From: Oceaniglobus indicus
Lineage (GTDB): Bacteria; Pseudomonadota; Alphaproteobacteria; Rhodobacterales; Rhodobacteraceae
Reading direction: 5' to 3'
Assembly (NCBI RefSeq): GCF_002751875.1
Contig: NZ_NMZM01000001.1
Location: 434,001 to 498,000, forward strand
Length of the DNA stretch: 64,000 nt
Made by a program: the position numbers and the translations under genes. Under the pieces are notes generated by a model. That model saw only the letters and a list, made by a program, of their open reading frames with translations, was not told the origin of the DNA and did no database searches. Positions within the stretch are counted from its first letter, which is position 1, and every line of letters starts with the position of its first letter. This document shows positions 44,308-54,105 of this stretch, piece after piece.

Positions 44308-44928
44308 TCAGGTCTTTGGAACCGGGGGGATCGAACGCGGTTCGATCTCCTCCAGCCTTGCGTATCTGTCGGCGAACAGACGGGCGACGGGATAGTCCCC
44401 GTTCCAGTCCACGCGCCATGTTTCGGTGTCGATCAGCCCGTCGCGCGCCGCCATGCCGACCACCCGGCCGATCATCAACTCGCGCTCGGCCGAAAAGGTG
44501 ATCGCGGTGTGACGCACGCATTCCAGCGATACGGGCGCGGCGGCCAGCCGGGGTGGCGCGACATGCGCCGACGGTTCGATTGCCAGACCCAGCGCGGCCG
44601 CTTCTGAGATATCCGCCGGATAGGGCGCGGCGGTGTCCACCATGCCTGCCACCAGATCCGGCGTGGCGATGTTGACGACGAATTCGCCGGTGCGCCGGAT
44701 GTTCGCGGTGGTGTCCTTGGCCGACCCGTCCGGCTTGTTCTGCAACCCCAGCACGACGATGGCCGGATCCTGCCCGAAGACGTTGAAGAACGAATAGGGC
44801 GCGGCGTTCACCTGCCCCGCCGCGCCCAGCGTCGTCACCCACGCCACCGGGCGCGGAATCACCACCGCGCTCAGCAGCTTGTAACGGATCGCCGGATCCA
44901 TCGCGTCGAAGTCGAGCGACAGGGTCAT
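44308..44928 (-). CDS. Flavin reductase family protein
   Basis: 206 aa flavin-reductase-like split barrel. Typical motifs are SAVVIPRPVAWVTTLGAAGQVNAAPYSFFNVFGQDPAIVVLGL near the N-terminus and RRTGEFVVNIAT in the middle. Such proteins reduce FMN or FAD with NAD(P)H for a partner monooxygenase, or use bound flavin directly. No monooxygenase is encoded nearby, so its partner is missing or elsewhere. The ATG overlaps the nitrilase stop (ATGA). The operon context points to a redox step in ureide breakdown, but that is inference. Confidence 0.87.
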   Translation of the reverse strand: MTLSLDFDAMDPAIRYKLLSAVVIPRPVAWVTTLGAAGQVNAAPYSFFNVFGQDPAIVVLGLQNKPDGSAKDTTANIRRTGEFVVNIATPDLVAGMVDTAAPYPADISEAAALGLAIEPSAHVAPPRLAAAPVSLECVRHTAITFSAERELMIGRVVGMAARDGLIDTETWRVDWNGDYPVARLFADRYARLEEIEPRSIPPVPKT

Positions 44929-45872
44929 TCGGCAGACCGGGTTTCCTGATCCGGCGTGATCACGCCCGTCTGGCCGGTGATCCGGGTGTAGTGCTCGATC
45001 CGGCGGTGGCGTTTGAAATCGAAGATCGTCGCCTTGCCGAAATTGCACATGTCCATGTCGCAGGCATGCACGATCAGCTCGTCCTCTTCGGTTTTCGCGC
45101 GCGCCACCACCATGCCGTTGGGATCGACGATGATCGACCCGCCCATAAGGGGATGGCCGTCCTCGACCCCGGCCTTGGCCACGCCGACAACCCAGGTGGC
45201 GTTCTGATAGGCGCCCGCCGACATCGACAGGTCCGAATGATACAGCCGCTTTTCCAGCCCTTCGTCGCCGTGCTGGCTGTTCACCGTGGGGGTGTTATAG
45301 CCCAGCGTGATCAGTTCGACCCCCTGCAAGCCCATCTCACGATACACCTCGGGCCAGCGGCGGTCGTTGCAAATGCACATGCCCATCCACGCATCCAGGT
45401 TGCGCCACACCGGGAACCCGGTGTCGCCCGGCTCGAAATACTTCTTTTCCAGGTGCTGGAACAGCCGGTCCTCGTCGTATTCCGAATGTCCGGGCAGATG
45501 GGTCTTGCGATACTTGCCGACGATGTTGCCTTCCTTGTCGGTCAGGATCGAGGTGTTGAAATACCGCCCTTCCGGGGTCTTTTCCGCGTAACCGAAGGTG
45601 ATGGCGATGCCGTGCTTTCGGGCCGCGTCGAACAGCGGTTGTGTGTCCGGCCCCGGCATTTCCGTCTCGAACCACTGGTCGATCTCGGCCGGATCGTCCA
45701 TCCACCAGCGCGGAAAGAACGTGGTCAGCGTCAGCTCGGGATAGACCACCAGATCGCATCCCGCCTCGGCCGCCTGATCCAGCAGCGCAATCATCCGCGC
45801 CACCACGTCGGCCCGGCTGTCAGCCTTTTGAATGGCACCCATCTGGGCGCCTCCGATCACGATTTCCCGCAT
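44925..45872 (-). CDS. N-carbamoyl-D-amino-acid hydrolase-like nitrilase superfamily protein
   Basis: 315 aa. The nitrilase triad is Glu46 (YPELTL), Lys123 (YRKTHLPG) and Cys168 (CICNDRRWPE); the CNDRRWPE context is that of D-carbamoylases. The segment LITLGYNTPTVNSQ also matches that group. It hydrolyses N-carbamoyl-D-amino acids to D-amino acid, CO2 and ammonia, the step after a D-hydantoinase, which is encoded in the same operon. Start at MREIVIGGAQMGA. It is spaced 13 bases from the ABC permease upstream. Confidence 0.9.
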   Translation of the reverse strand: MREIVIGGAQMGAIQKADSRADVVARMIALLDQAAEAGCDLVVYPELTLTTFFPRWWMDDPAEIDQWFETEMPGPDTQPLFDAARKHGIAITFGYAEKTPEGRYFNTSILTDKEGNIVGKYRKTHLPGHSEYDEDRLFQHLEKKYFEPGDTGFPVWRNLDAWMGMCICNDRRWPEVYREMGLQGVELITLGYNTPTVNSQHGDEGLEKRLYHSDLSMSAGAYQNATWVVGVAKAGVEDGHPLMGGSIIVDPNGMVVARAKTEEDELIVHACDMDMCNFGKATIFDFKRHRRIEHYTRITGQTGVITPDQETRSAE

Positions 45873-45885
45873 GGCTTTTTCCTTC

Positions 45886-46551
45886 TCAGCTTGCGATCCG
45901 CCGCTCGAACCGGGCAATCACGCGCACCAGCGGCCAGAGCAGCAACAAATAGATGCCGGCCGCAAGGATCAGCGGCGAGGCGTTATAGGTCAGCGAGCGC
46001 ACGAGGCCCGCGGCGTGCAGCATTTCGCCCAGGCTGACCACCGAGGCGAGCGAGGTCAGCTTGACCACCTCGACCACGTTGCTCAGCAGATCAGGCAGCA
46101 CGTTGCGCGTCGCCTGGGGCAGCGTGACATAGGTCAGCGTCTGCGCCTGCGACAGTCCGGTGGAACGCGCCGCCTCGGTCTGGCCCCTGGGGACCGACAA
46201 CAGGCCGGCGCGGAAAATCTCGGCGAAATAGGCCGAATTGTTCAGGAAGAACCCGATGGTCACGGCCACGAACGGCGACAGCGACAGACCGGCGAACGGC
46301 AGGCCGGCATAGATGAAGATCAGCAGCACCAGCGGCGGGATCGCCCGGAACAGATCGACGAACCCGATCGACAGCCAGCGCACCGCGCGATTTGGCGACA
46401 GCGACCCGATGGCGGCGAACAGGCCGCCGATGGCGCCCATCGGGATGACCACGGCACAGATCAGAAGCGTGATGCCCAGCCCCTTGATCACCAGCGGCAG
46501 GGCCTTGATCATGATCTCGACGTTGAAAAACTGCTGGATGATCTGTTCCAT
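45886..46551 (-). CDS. Amino-acid-type ABC transporter permease (HisM-like), subunit A
   Basis: 221 aa, about five membrane helices. The EAA loop signature (EAARSTGLSQAQTLTYVTLPQA) marks the polar amino acid family (PAAT). It overlaps the other permease gene by one base (TGATG). With subunit B it forms the membrane part of a transporter for an amino acid or related amphoteric ligand, possibly a carbamoyl amino acid or hydantoin. Confidence 0.92.
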   Translation of the reverse strand: MEQIIQQFFNVEIMIKALPLVIKGLGITLLICAVVIPMGAIGGLFAAIGSLSPNRAVRWLSIGFVDLFRAIPPLVLLIFIYAGLPFAGLSLSPFVAVTIGFFLNNSAYFAEIFRAGLLSVPRGQTEAARSTGLSQAQTLTYVTLPQATRNVLPDLLSNVVEVVKLTSLASVVSLGEMLHAAGLVRSLTYNASPLILAAGIYLLLLWPLVRVIARFERRIAS

Positions 46552-47225
46552 CAGGCCCCCGGCGACGCAAAGCGCGATTCAAGCCAGCGCGAGGCGATGA
46601 CGAACGGCAGGAACAGCACGACATAGGCAATGGCGGCCAGGGTCAGAGGCGAGGCATTGGCCGAAAACGATTGCGCCGTCGTTGCCTGCCCCAGGATGTC
46701 GGGCACGCCGATCACCATGCCAAGTGCCGTCATCTTGGTAATCGCGATGGCGCGGTTGGTCAGCGGCGGGATCACCATGCGCATGGCCTGTGGCAGCACG
46801 ACGTGAAACAGCGTCTGGGTAAAGGTCAGGCCGGTGGAACGTGCCGCCTCCCACTGGCCCTTGGGGGTGGCGGTGATGCCGGCCCAGACGATTTCTTCGG
46901 CGAAGGCGGCAAGGACCAGCGTCAGCACGATGAACAGCACCACCGACGCCGACAGCAGGATCCCGACGTTCGGCAACCCGAAGAACATCAGCAGGATCAC
47001 CACCAGTGGTGGAAGCGCGCGCAGCACGTCGGCAAAGATCACGATCACAAACGAGATCAACCTGACCCGGTAGGCGCGGATGCACGCCAGCCCCGCGCCC
47101 AGGCCGATGCCGCACAGCACGATCAGCACCGACAGGATCACGGTGACCATCGTGCCCTGCAGGATCGCGGGCGTATATTTTGCCAGAACCACCGGGTTCA
47201 GGAAGGTGTCGAGAAACTGCTCCAT
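46551..47225 (-). CDS. Amino-acid-type ABC transporter permease (HisM-like), subunit B
   Basis: 224 aa with several membrane segments and the EAA loop (WEAARSTGLTFTQTLFHVVLPQA) typical of the polar-amino-acid permease family. The ATG is four bases after the ATPase stop. Together with subunit A, the ATPase and the binding protein it makes a full importer in the same operon as the hydantoinase and carbamoylase. Confidence 0.92.
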   Translation of the reverse strand: MEQFLDTFLNPVVLAKYTPAILQGTMVTVILSVLIVLCGIGLGAGLACIRAYRVRLISFVIVIFADVLRALPPLVVILLMFFGLPNVGILLSASVVLFIVLTLVLAAFAEEIVWAGITATPKGQWEAARSTGLTFTQTLFHVVLPQAMRMVIPPLTNRAIAITKMTALGMVIGVPDILGQATTAQSFSANASPLTLAAIAYVVLFLPFVIASRWLESRFASPGA

Positions 47226-47229
47226 CCCG

Positions 47230-47982
47230 CTATCCGTGGAATCGCGACAGGAAGGCGCGGGTGCGATCGTGGGTGGGCGCACCGAAGATCTGTTCGGGCG
47301 GGCCCTGTTCGACGATGGCACCGTCGGCCATGAAGATCACGCGGTCGGCCGCGTCACGGGCGAATTTCATCTCGTGACTGACCACCAGCATGGTCATGCC
47401 GTGGTCCTTGACCGTGCGCATCACGTCCAGAACATCACCGACCAGTTCGGGGTCCAGGGCCGACGTGGGTTCGTCGAACAGCATCACGGTGGGCTTCAGC
47501 GCCAGCGCGCGGGCGATCGCCACGCGCTGTTGCTGACCGCCCGACAGTTGGGCGGGGTGGTGGCCGGCGCGGTCGGACAACCCCACCTCGGCCAACGCGG
47601 CGATGGCAAGATCCTCGGCCTCGGCCTTGGATTTCTTCTGGACCCGGCGCAGCGCCAGCGTGACGTTGCCCATGGCCGACAAGTGCGGATAAAGGTTGAA
47701 GGACTGGAATACCATCCCGACCCTCTGGCGCATCTTGTTCAGATCGACGCCCGGCCCGGTCAGCGGATCACCCTCGATCAGGATGTCGCCCGAATCGGGT
47801 TCCTCCAGCCGGTTGCAACAGCGCAGCATCGTGGATTTTCCCGACCCCGACGGGCCGAGGACGAACACCATTTCGCTGCGCTGCACGCTCAGATCGATGC
47901 CCTCCAGCACCTTGAGGGCGCCGAAGGACTTGTGCAGCGCCCGAACCTCAAGCGTCGCGGTGCCGGGTGCGGGCGTGGTCAT
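47230..47982 (-). CDS. Amino-acid-type ABC transporter ATP-binding protein
   Basis: 250 aa. Walker [11 protein letters not shown]-loop [14 protein letters not shown], signature [15 protein letters not shown] and Walker [15 protein letters not shown] are complete, as in GlnQ/HisP. The ATG lies one base past the binding-protein stop; a longer start (27 nt upstream) overlapping that gene is possible. It energises the permease pair downstream. Confidence 0.95.
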   Translation of the reverse strand: MTTPAPGTATLEVRALHKSFGALKVLEGIDLSVQRSEMVFVLGPSGSGKSTMLRCCNRLEEPDSGDILIEGDPLTGPGVDLNKMRQRVGMVFQSFNLYPHLSAMGNVTLALRRVQKKSKAEAEDLAIAALAEVGLSDRAGHHPAQLSGGQQQRVAIARALALKPTVMLFDEPTSALDPELVGDVLDVMRTVKDHGMTMLVVSHEMKFARDAADRVIFMADGAIVEQGPPEQIFGAPTHDRTRAFLSRFHG

Positions 47983-47983
47983 G

Positions 47984-48820
47984 TCAGGAACAACCGGGGG
48001 TGTGATCATCTTCGACGTAGCCTTCAAAGCCCGGCTCGCCGTATCCCGGACGCGGCGTGATCGCGGCCGATCCTTCGGCGGGGGTCACGTCGAACCACTT
48101 TTCCGAAAGCTCGGTCATCGTGCCGTCGATCTTGAGGCATTCGATCACGTTTTCGACCTTGGCGCGCAACTCCTCGTCGCCCTTGCGGAACGGCATCGCC
48201 CAGACAAGGCCGGTGGAAAACAGATACGACAGTTCGATCTGCGGGTTCTGCTTGGCCACCCAGGCCGACACCGTGTTGCCCGCGACGTTGGCGAATGCGC
48301 GCCCCGACACGACGGCCTGAACCGCGTCCGAGTTGGTGCCATAGGATTCGACGGTCCAGCCGATCTCATCGGCCTTCTCGCGCGCCCAGACGTCATAGGC
48401 CGACCCCTTGTTGACCGAGATCACCTTGCCGCTGAAGCCTTCCAGGCTGTCGATCTCTTCGGTTCCGGTCTTCACGACGAACTGGAAGTCGGTGTTCAGG
48501 TAACCTTCGGAAAACAGGATGTTGGCGGCGCGTTCTTCGGTCAGGGTGGTGGGGGCCACGACGAAATCATAGGTGCCCGCGGCAAGACCGGGCAGGATGC
48601 CGGAATACTGCGTCGCGATGATCTCGATCTCGGCGCCCAGACGTTCGGCGATGATGTTGGTCAGATCGACGTTGAAGCCCTCGACGCCGCCCGACAGCGA
48701 CGGCATGGCGTGGGGCGCGAAGGTGCCGTCCAGCGCGACGGTGTATTTGTCCTGTGCCATCGCCGCGCCGGACAGGCACAGGGTGGCGGCAATGGTTCCT
48801 AGCATGACCTTGCGGTTCAT
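47984..48820 (-). CDS. Polar-amino-acid-type periplasmic binding protein
   Basis: 278 aa with a signal peptide ([23 protein letters not shown]). A type-3 solute-binding domain follows ([46 protein letters not shown]). It is the first gene of the operon: promoter and regulator sites should lie in the 138-bp gap upstream. The ligand is probably an amino acid derivative; context suggests hydantoins, carbamoyl amino acids or their products. Confidence 0.93.
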   Translation of the reverse strand: MNRKVMLGTIAATLCLSGAAMAQDKYTVALDGTFAPHAMPSLSGGVEGFNVDLTNIIAERLGAEIEIIATQYSGILPGLAAGTYDFVVAPTTLTEERAANILFSEGYLNTDFQFVVKTGTEEIDSLEGFSGKVISVNKGSAYDVWAREKADEIGWTVESYGTNSDAVQAVVSGRAFANVAGNTVSAWVAKQNPQIELSYLFSTGLVWAMPFRKGDEELRAKVENVIECLKIDGTMTELSEKWFDVTPAEGSAAITPRPGYGEPGFEGYVEDDHTPGCS

Positions 48821-48847
48821 TGGTGTTCTCCCGTTGATTTTTTTCTT

Positions 48848-48912
48848 GTCGGTTCGTCTTGTCCGACCAGCCTAACGTGAAAAACCGCGATTCCCGCAGT
48901 GCAAAAACCGCG
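48848..48912. promoter_or_regulatory. Candidate control elements before the hydantoin operon
   Basis: Upstream of the binding-protein gene there is an inverted repeat (GTCGG-N10-CCGAC, 48848-48867) and a direct repeat AAAAACCGCG at 48880-48889 and 48903-48912, spaced 23 bases start to start. Either could bind the operon's regulator. No clear -35/-10 pair stands out. Confidence 0.35.
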
Positions 48913-48958
48913 CCGATCTATGAGTTTTCCGATATGATCATTGACGTGGCCATGACCG

Positions 48959-50509
48959 TCACATCATCGCCTCGATCAGGTAGGGGCCGGGTTCCTCCAT
49001 GGCGGCGGCGATGGCGCGCTGCAGCTCGGCCACATCCTCGACACGCCGTCCCGGCACGCCCATGCCCTTGGCCAGGGCCACGAAATCCAGGTTCGGACGG
49101 TCCAGATCCAGCATGTCCAGCGCCGAACGTCCGGGGTTCGCGCCCACCGCGAACAATTCGGTCTTGAGGATTTCATAGGTCCGGTTGGCGAAGATCAGCG
49201 TGGTGACGTTCAGCCCCTCGCGCGCCTGGCTCCACAACCCTTGCAGGGTATACATCGCCGATCCGTCAGCCTGAAGCGTCAGCACCGGGCGGTCGGGACA
49301 GGCGACAGCGGCGCCCACCGACATGGGGATGCCGTCACCGATGGCGCCGCCGGTCAGCGAGATCCACGAATGCGGTGCGGCCCCTTCGGTCATCCGCCAC
49401 ACGTCCTTGCCGCCGGTGATGCTTTCGTCGACGACGATGGCGTTTTCCGGCAGGGCGTTGGCGATGGCGGCGGCGATGGTGGCCGCGGTGATCGCACCGA
49501 TCTGTGGCGCGGGGGGCAACGGATCGCTGGCGATCAGGGGTTTCGCCGCCAGACGTTCGGCCAGCGCGGCGACCGCAGCAGGGCCATCGCCATCGCGTCC
49601 GGTCAGGGTGACGATCTCGCAGCCCTCGGGCAACAGCAGGCTGGGCCGATCGGGATAGGCGAAGAAGGCGACCGGTGGCACGGTTTCGATCAGGATCGCC
49701 CGTTTATAGGGTTTCAACGTCTCCAGCGCCATGTTGATCGGATAGGGCACCTTCGAGATGGCGGCCCGCCCTGCCCCCCGTTCGAACCGGCGGTTCGATG
49801 TCGGCGCAAGAACCTTGGCGCCGGTCTGGGCCGCGATGCCCTGCAACTGCGCCACGGCCTCGGGCGTCTCCAGCACCCGGCCGCTGACCAGCAGCACGGT
49901 TTCGGGGCCCAGCATCCCGGCCGCCTTGTCCAGCGCGCCGTCATCCAGCGCGGCGTACTCCGGCGCGGCGGGGGGTGGCGCCACGACGCCGCCCGCGTCC
50001 CAGCCAATGTCGGCGGGCGCGATCAGGGTTGCCACCTTGTTCGGCCGCGACATGGCGGCGCCCAGGGCCTCCATCGCGTCGGCGGCGAAGGTTTCGGGCG
50101 ATGTCGCCGTCTTGACCCAATCGGAAAACGGCGCCGCCGCCCCCTCGACGTCGGCCGACAACGGCGCGTCATAGCCGCGATGACGCACGGCGTGATCGCC
50201 CACCAGGTTGACCATCGGCGCCTTCGCCTTGCGCGCGTTGTGCATGTTCGCCCCGGCGTTCGCGAGGCCGGGCGCAAGATGCAGCAACGTCACCGCCGGC
50301 CGGTTGGCCATGCGGGCGTATCCATCGGCCGCCCCCGTGGCGACCCCTTCGAACAGGGCCAGCACACAGCGCATCAGACCGGTGCGGTCCAGCGCATCGA
50401 CGAACTGCATCTCGGAGGTGCCGGGATTGGCGAAACACACATCGACACCCGCCCCGTGCAGCGAGCGCACGACGCTTTCGGCACCGTTCATGGTCTTTTG
50501 ATCTTTCAT
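48959..50509 (-). CDS. Thiamine-diphosphate-dependent enzyme (acetolactate-synthase/benzoylformate-decarboxylase family)
   Basis: 516 aa. The three ThDP-family parts are present: the Pyr domain with catalytic Glu54 (LALFEGVATGAADGYARM), the middle domain, and the PP domain with ADGSAMYTLQGLWSQAREGLN ending in FANRTYE (GDG reads ADG). Annotators call this group acetolactate-synthase-like; benzoylformate-type decarboxylation of 2-oxo acids is equally possible. AAGGAAAAG precedes the first ATG, which overlaps the upstream ABC ATPase stop by four bases. It is the last gene of the dpp-like operon, which ties its substrate to what that transporter imports. Confidence 0.87.
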   Translation of the reverse strand: MKDQKTMNGAESVVRSLHGAGVDVCFANPGTSEMQFVDALDRTGLMRCVLALFEGVATGAADGYARMANRPAVTLLHLAPGLANAGANMHNARKAKAPMVNLVGDHAVRHRGYDAPLSADVEGAAAPFSDWVKTATSPETFAADAMEALGAAMSRPNKVATLIAPADIGWDAGGVVAPPPAAPEYAALDDGALDKAAGMLGPETVLLVSGRVLETPEAVAQLQGIAAQTGAKVLAPTSNRRFERGAGRAAISKVPYPINMALETLKPYKRAILIETVPPVAFFAYPDRPSLLLPEGCEIVTLTGRDGDGPAAVAALAERLAAKPLIASDPLPPAPQIGAITAATIAAAIANALPENAIVVDESITGGKDVWRMTEGAAPHSWISLTGGAIGDGIPMSVGAAVACPDRPVLTLQADGSAMYTLQGLWSQAREGLNVTTLIFANRTYEILKTELFAVGANPGRSALDMLDLDRPNLDFVALAKGMGVPGRRVEDVAELQRAIAAAMEEPGPYLIEAMM

Positions 50510-51567
50510 GTCTTTTCCTTCTCGCGGGCGGCTTCGAGCACCGCCAGCCTTTGACGCAGCGCGTCCGATTGTCTGTGTTCGCCTGCCGTTTCGATCACCG
50601 GTTCGGCCTCAGCAAAGTGGCAGGCGACGCGCGCCTTGCCAAGCTGGCGCAATTCGGGCCGTTCGCTGCGGCAGCGATCCTGGGCCAGCGGACAGCGCGG
50701 ATGGAACGCACAGCCCGACGGCGGATTCATCGCCGAGGGCAGATCGCCCTGCACCGGGGCGCGCACGTTGCGCATGGCCGGATCGGGGCGCGGCGCGGCG
50801 GCGATGAGTGATCGGGTATAGGGGTGGCGCGGCGTGGCATACAGTTCCTCGACCGGGGCCTCTTCCACGATGCGGCCCAGATAGACGACGGCGACGCGCG
50901 ACGCCATGTGCCGCACCACCGCCAGATCGTGACTGATGAAGACATAGCCGATGCCGAACTTCGCCTGCAGATCCTTCAGCAGGTTGACGATCTGCGCCTG
51001 CACCGACACATCCAGGGCCGACACCGGTTCGTCGCAGACGATCACGCGGGGACGCGTGGCAAGGGCGCGGGCGATGCCGACGCGCTGGCGCTGACCGCCC
51101 GAAAACTCGTGCGGGAACCGCCCGGCGTGCCAGGGTTGCAGCCCGCAGGTCTCCAGCAGGTCGGCCACCTTCTGCGCCACGTCGTCCCTGGTCGCAAGGC
51201 CATGGAGCAGCAGCGGTTCGGCCAGGGTTTCGGCGACCGTCATGCGCGGGTTCAGCGACCCGAACGGATCCTGGAATATGATCTGCATCTGGCGGCGCAT
51301 CTGGCGCATGTCATCGTCGGACAGGTCCATCACCGGCGTGCCGTCCAGCGCGACGGTCCCCCCCGTGGGTGTCAGCAGCCGCAGCAGCGTGCGCCCGATG
51401 GTGGATTTGCCACAGCCGGATTCACCGACGATGGCAAGGGTTTCGCCCTCGCCCACATCGAAGCTGACATCATTGACGGCCTGCACATTCCCCACCACGC
51501 GGCGCAAAACGCCGCGGCGGATCGGGAAATGCTTTGTCAGGTTGCGGACTTCCAGCATCGCGCTCAT
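50506..51567 (-). CDS. Peptide/nickel-type ABC transporter ATP-binding protein (DppF-like)
   Basis: 353 aa. Walker [10 protein letters not shown], signature [15 protein letters not shown] and Walker [15 protein letters not shown], plus the oligopeptide C-terminal region with [15 protein letters not shown]. Overlaps DppD-like by four bases (ATGA), as does its downstream partner gene. With DppD it powers the transporter of this operon. Confidence 0.95.
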   Translation of the reverse strand: MSAMLEVRNLTKHFPIRRGVLRRVVGNVQAVNDVSFDVGEGETLAIVGESGCGKSTIGRTLLRLLTPTGGTVALDGTPVMDLSDDDMRQMRRQMQIIFQDPFGSLNPRMTVAETLAEPLLLHGLATRDDVAQKVADLLETCGLQPWHAGRFPHEFSGGQRQRVGIARALATRPRVIVCDEPVSALDVSVQAQIVNLLKDLQAKFGIGYVFISHDLAVVRHMASRVAVVYLGRIVEEAPVEELYATPRHPYTRSLIAAAPRPDPAMRNVRAPVQGDLPSAMNPPSGCAFHPRCPLAQDRCRSERPELRQLGKARVACHFAEAEPVIETAGEHRQSDALRQRLAVLEAAREKEKT

Positions 51568-52556
51568 GCCGCCACCTCGATCGGGGCGTGCCAGCAGGCG
51601 ACGCCGTGACCCGGCGACAGATCGCGCAGGGGCGGATCCTGGGTGCGGCATTGCTCGGACGCCAGTGGACAGCGGGAAGCAAACCGGCAGCCGGCGATCT
51701 TCGACCACGGCGGCGGAACGGTGCCCGGAATGGTGGCCAGCCGCCCGACGGCGGTGTCGATCCGTGGAACGGCGGCCATCAGCCCGACGGTATAGGGATG
51801 CTGCGGATCGGCGAACAGATCGGCGGTCGGCGCGCGTTCGACCACGCGGCCCGCATACATCACCACCACATCGTCGCAGGTCTGCGCCACGACACCCAGA
51901 TCGTGCGTCACCAGCATCACGGCGGCGCCGGTACGCGAGCGCAACTCGCCCATCAGATCAAGGATCTGCGCCTGGATCGTCACGTCCAGCGCGGTGGTCG
52001 GTTCATCCGCGATCAGCAGGTCGGGATCGTTGGCCAGCGCCAGCGCGATCATCACCCGCTGGCGTTGCCCGCCCGACAACTGGTGCGGATAATCATCGAC
52101 CCGCGATTTCGGCGAGGGAAGACCGACAAGATCCAGCATCTCGATCGCCCGCTCCCGCGCCGCCTTTTTCGACAGGCCGGAATGGACCGACAGGCTCTCC
52201 TCGATCTGGTGACCGCAGGTATAAACCGGGTTGAGCGAGGTCATGGGTTCCTGAAAGATCATCCCGATCCGACCGCCGCGCAGCTTGCGCATCTCGGATT
52301 CGGACAGGGTCAGCAGATCCTGGCCGTCGAACAGGATCTGCCCTCCCGCGTATTTTCCCGGCGGTTGTGGCACCAGCCGCATGATCGACAGCGACGTGAC
52401 CGATTTGCCGCAGCCCGATTCACCGACGACGCCCAGGGTCCGCCCCCGGTTCAGCGACAGCGACACGCCCTGAACCGCACGCTGAACCGTGCCGCCGACG
52501 TGGAATTCGACCGCCAGATCCCTGACATCCAGCAATGGCGCCTCTCGCTGCTCCAT
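51564..52556 (-). CDS. Peptide/nickel-type ABC transporter ATP-binding protein (DppD-like)
   Basis: 330 aa. Walker [10 protein letters not shown], signature [15 protein letters not shown], Walker [15 protein letters not shown] and the C-terminal [14 protein letters not shown] motif. It follows the amidohydrolase gene by three bases. The peptide/nickel family also carries opines, oligopeptides and N-acyl amides; the ligand is not readable. Confidence 0.95.
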   Translation of the reverse strand: MEQREAPLLDVRDLAVEFHVGGTVQRAVQGVSLSLNRGRTLGVVGESGCGKSVTSLSIMRLVPQPPGKYAGGQILFDGQDLLTLSESEMRKLRGGRIGMIFQEPMTSLNPVYTCGHQIEESLSVHSGLSKKAARERAIEMLDLVGLPSPKSRVDDYPHQLSGGQRQRVMIALALANDPDLLIADEPTTALDVTIQAQILDLMGELRSRTGAAVMLVTHDLGVVAQTCDDVVVMYAGRVVERAPTADLFADPQHPYTVGLMAAVPRIDTAVGRLATIPGTVPPPWSKIAGCRFASRCPLASEQCRTQDPPLRDLSPGHGVACWHAPIEVAA

Positions 52557-52559
52557 CTC

Positions 52560-53993
52560 TCAACCCTGCGGATAGACGAAGGGTGACGCCTGTTCGTGGG
52601 TGCGGCCGGCAAAATCGAGCTTGGCAAACTCGGTTTCCGCGCGCCGCTGCGCCGCCTCCAGCTTTTCCAGCGCGGCCGGCAGATCGAAGGCCGGCACATC
52701 GCCGTCGATCACCACGTGCCGCCCGTCGACGAACACGTCGCGCACGGCCCGTTCGGCAGCGACATAGATGAGCGAGCGCAGCGGATCGCGCACCGGCATC
52801 ATCTGCGGATCCTTGATGTCGGCCAGGAACAGGTCTGCCTTGGCCCCCACTTCCAGACGCCCGATATCGTCGCGGTTCAGGATCTTGGCGCCGCCCAACG
52901 TCGCCGCATCGAAAATGTCGGACGTGCGCAGATCATAGGGGTTCTTCGCCACGATCCTTGAGTTGTAGAGCGCGTTGCGCAGCTCCTCGAGCATGTTGTG
53001 CGGATAGGTGTCGGTGCCGATGCCCACGGGAATGCCGCCGCGGATGTAACGGCCGACGGTGTTCATCGTGATGCCGCGCCGCTGGAACACGGTCGGGCAA
53101 TGGGCCACAGCGGCGCCGCTGTCCTGCAACAGCTTGAAGTCGTCGGCTTCGGGCCAGAACACATGGCCATAATCGTTCAGGAAAATCCCGTGGCCGATGA
53201 TCGCTCCGGGCTTCAGCACGCCAAGGCTGTCGAGCCATTCCAGCGGCGTGATGCCGTGGCGGCGCGTGATCTCGTTGAATTCCACCACCGACTGCGCTGC
53301 GTGGATCTGGAACGGCAACCCCTTCTCCTGCGCCAGGGCGAAACTGCCGGCGATCAGGTCAGGCGTGCAGGTGTCGATCTGGCTGGGCGAAATCATGCCC
53401 GACAGCCGGCCTGAGGGATGGGCGGCGGCGGCTTCCACCGTCTTCACCGCGTCGTCCATGGCGGCCTTGCCGGCGGCCTCGTCCCATTCGTAATTCACGA
53501 CATGGCCGTTGTCGGTGTACCAGCGGGCGCTGCGATACATCGGGCTGACAACCCCGCGAAGGCCCGAGGCCGCGAAGGTCTCGATCCAGCCGTCCCAGTT
53601 CACCGACAGGTCGACCAGGGTTGTGACGCCCGATTTCAGCAGTTCGGAATAGGTGACCTGAACACAGGCCTCGCGCCCTTCGTCGTCGCAACGGAACAGC
53701 GGCATGTATTCATAGAGCGACGACATCCCCAGGCGTGGCGAGCCGAGTTCATCCAGAAAGCCCTTGTTCATCGCTTCCGAACTGGGGTGCGAATGGATGT
53801 TCACCAGGCCCGGCGACACCAGCCGGTTGCGTCCGTCGATCTCGGTGTCGGCCTGGCCCGCGTAGGTGCCGCCAACGTGGACGATCTTGTCGCCGTCAAA
53901 GGCGACATCGCCGTCCTTCAGATAGGTATGGGTGCCTTTTTCGGCGTCGAAGGCGACGATCCAGGCGGCATTGCGGATGACGGTGACGGACAT
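52560..53993 (-). CDS. Amidohydrolase family protein (ATZ/TRZ, cytosine-deaminase-like)
   Basis: 477 aa. Metal-site motifs are NIHSHPSSEAM (His67 and His69), QIHAAQSVVEF, VAHCPTVFQRRG and GIGTDTYPHN, as in ATZ/TRZ chlorohydrolase-type and guanine/cytosine deaminase-type enzymes (mononuclear metal). The C-terminal ALYNSRIVAKNPYDL is also typical of that group. It probably removes an amino or halogen group from a ring, or hydrolyses a C-N bond. The substrate is most likely the one the dpp-like transporter brings in. Confidence 0.88.
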   Translation of the reverse strand: MSVTVIRNAAWIVAFDAEKGTHTYLKDGDVAFDGDKIVHVGGTYAGQADTEIDGRNRLVSPGLVNIHSHPSSEAMNKGFLDELGSPRLGMSSLYEYMPLFRCDDEGREACVQVTYSELLKSGVTTLVDLSVNWDGWIETFAASGLRGVVSPMYRSARWYTDNGHVVNYEWDEAAGKAAMDDAVKTVEAAAAHPSGRLSGMISPSQIDTCTPDLIAGSFALAQEKGLPFQIHAAQSVVEFNEITRRHGITPLEWLDSLGVLKPGAIIGHGIFLNDYGHVFWPEADDFKLLQDSGAAVAHCPTVFQRRGITMNTVGRYIRGGIPVGIGTDTYPHNMLEELRNALYNSRIVAKNPYDLRTSDIFDAATLGGAKILNRDDIGRLEVGAKADLFLADIKDPQMMPVRDPLRSLIYVAAERAVRDVFVDGRHVVIDGDVPAFDLPAALEKLEAAQRRAETEFAKLDFAGRTHEQASPFVYPQG

Positions 53994-54032
53994 GGCGTGA
54001 ACTCTTTGCGATTTTGGGTTGCAAGTGTGGCC

Positions 54033-54049
54033 GCCCCGTCAGACGGGGC
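54033..54049 (-). promoter_or_regulatory. Hairpin after the peptide-type binding protein gene
   Basis: A 6-bp GC stem (GCCCCG / CGGGGC) with loop TCAGA, about 57 bases past the binding-protein stop on the minus strand. It is placed like the hairpins of the TRAP operons, so it may favour the binding protein over distal genes. Confidence 0.4.
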
Positions 54050-54105
54050 GACGCTTCTTCATGTGACGGCCAAAACGCCCGCGCAGGGCGTTCCGGCGCC
54101 GCCGC

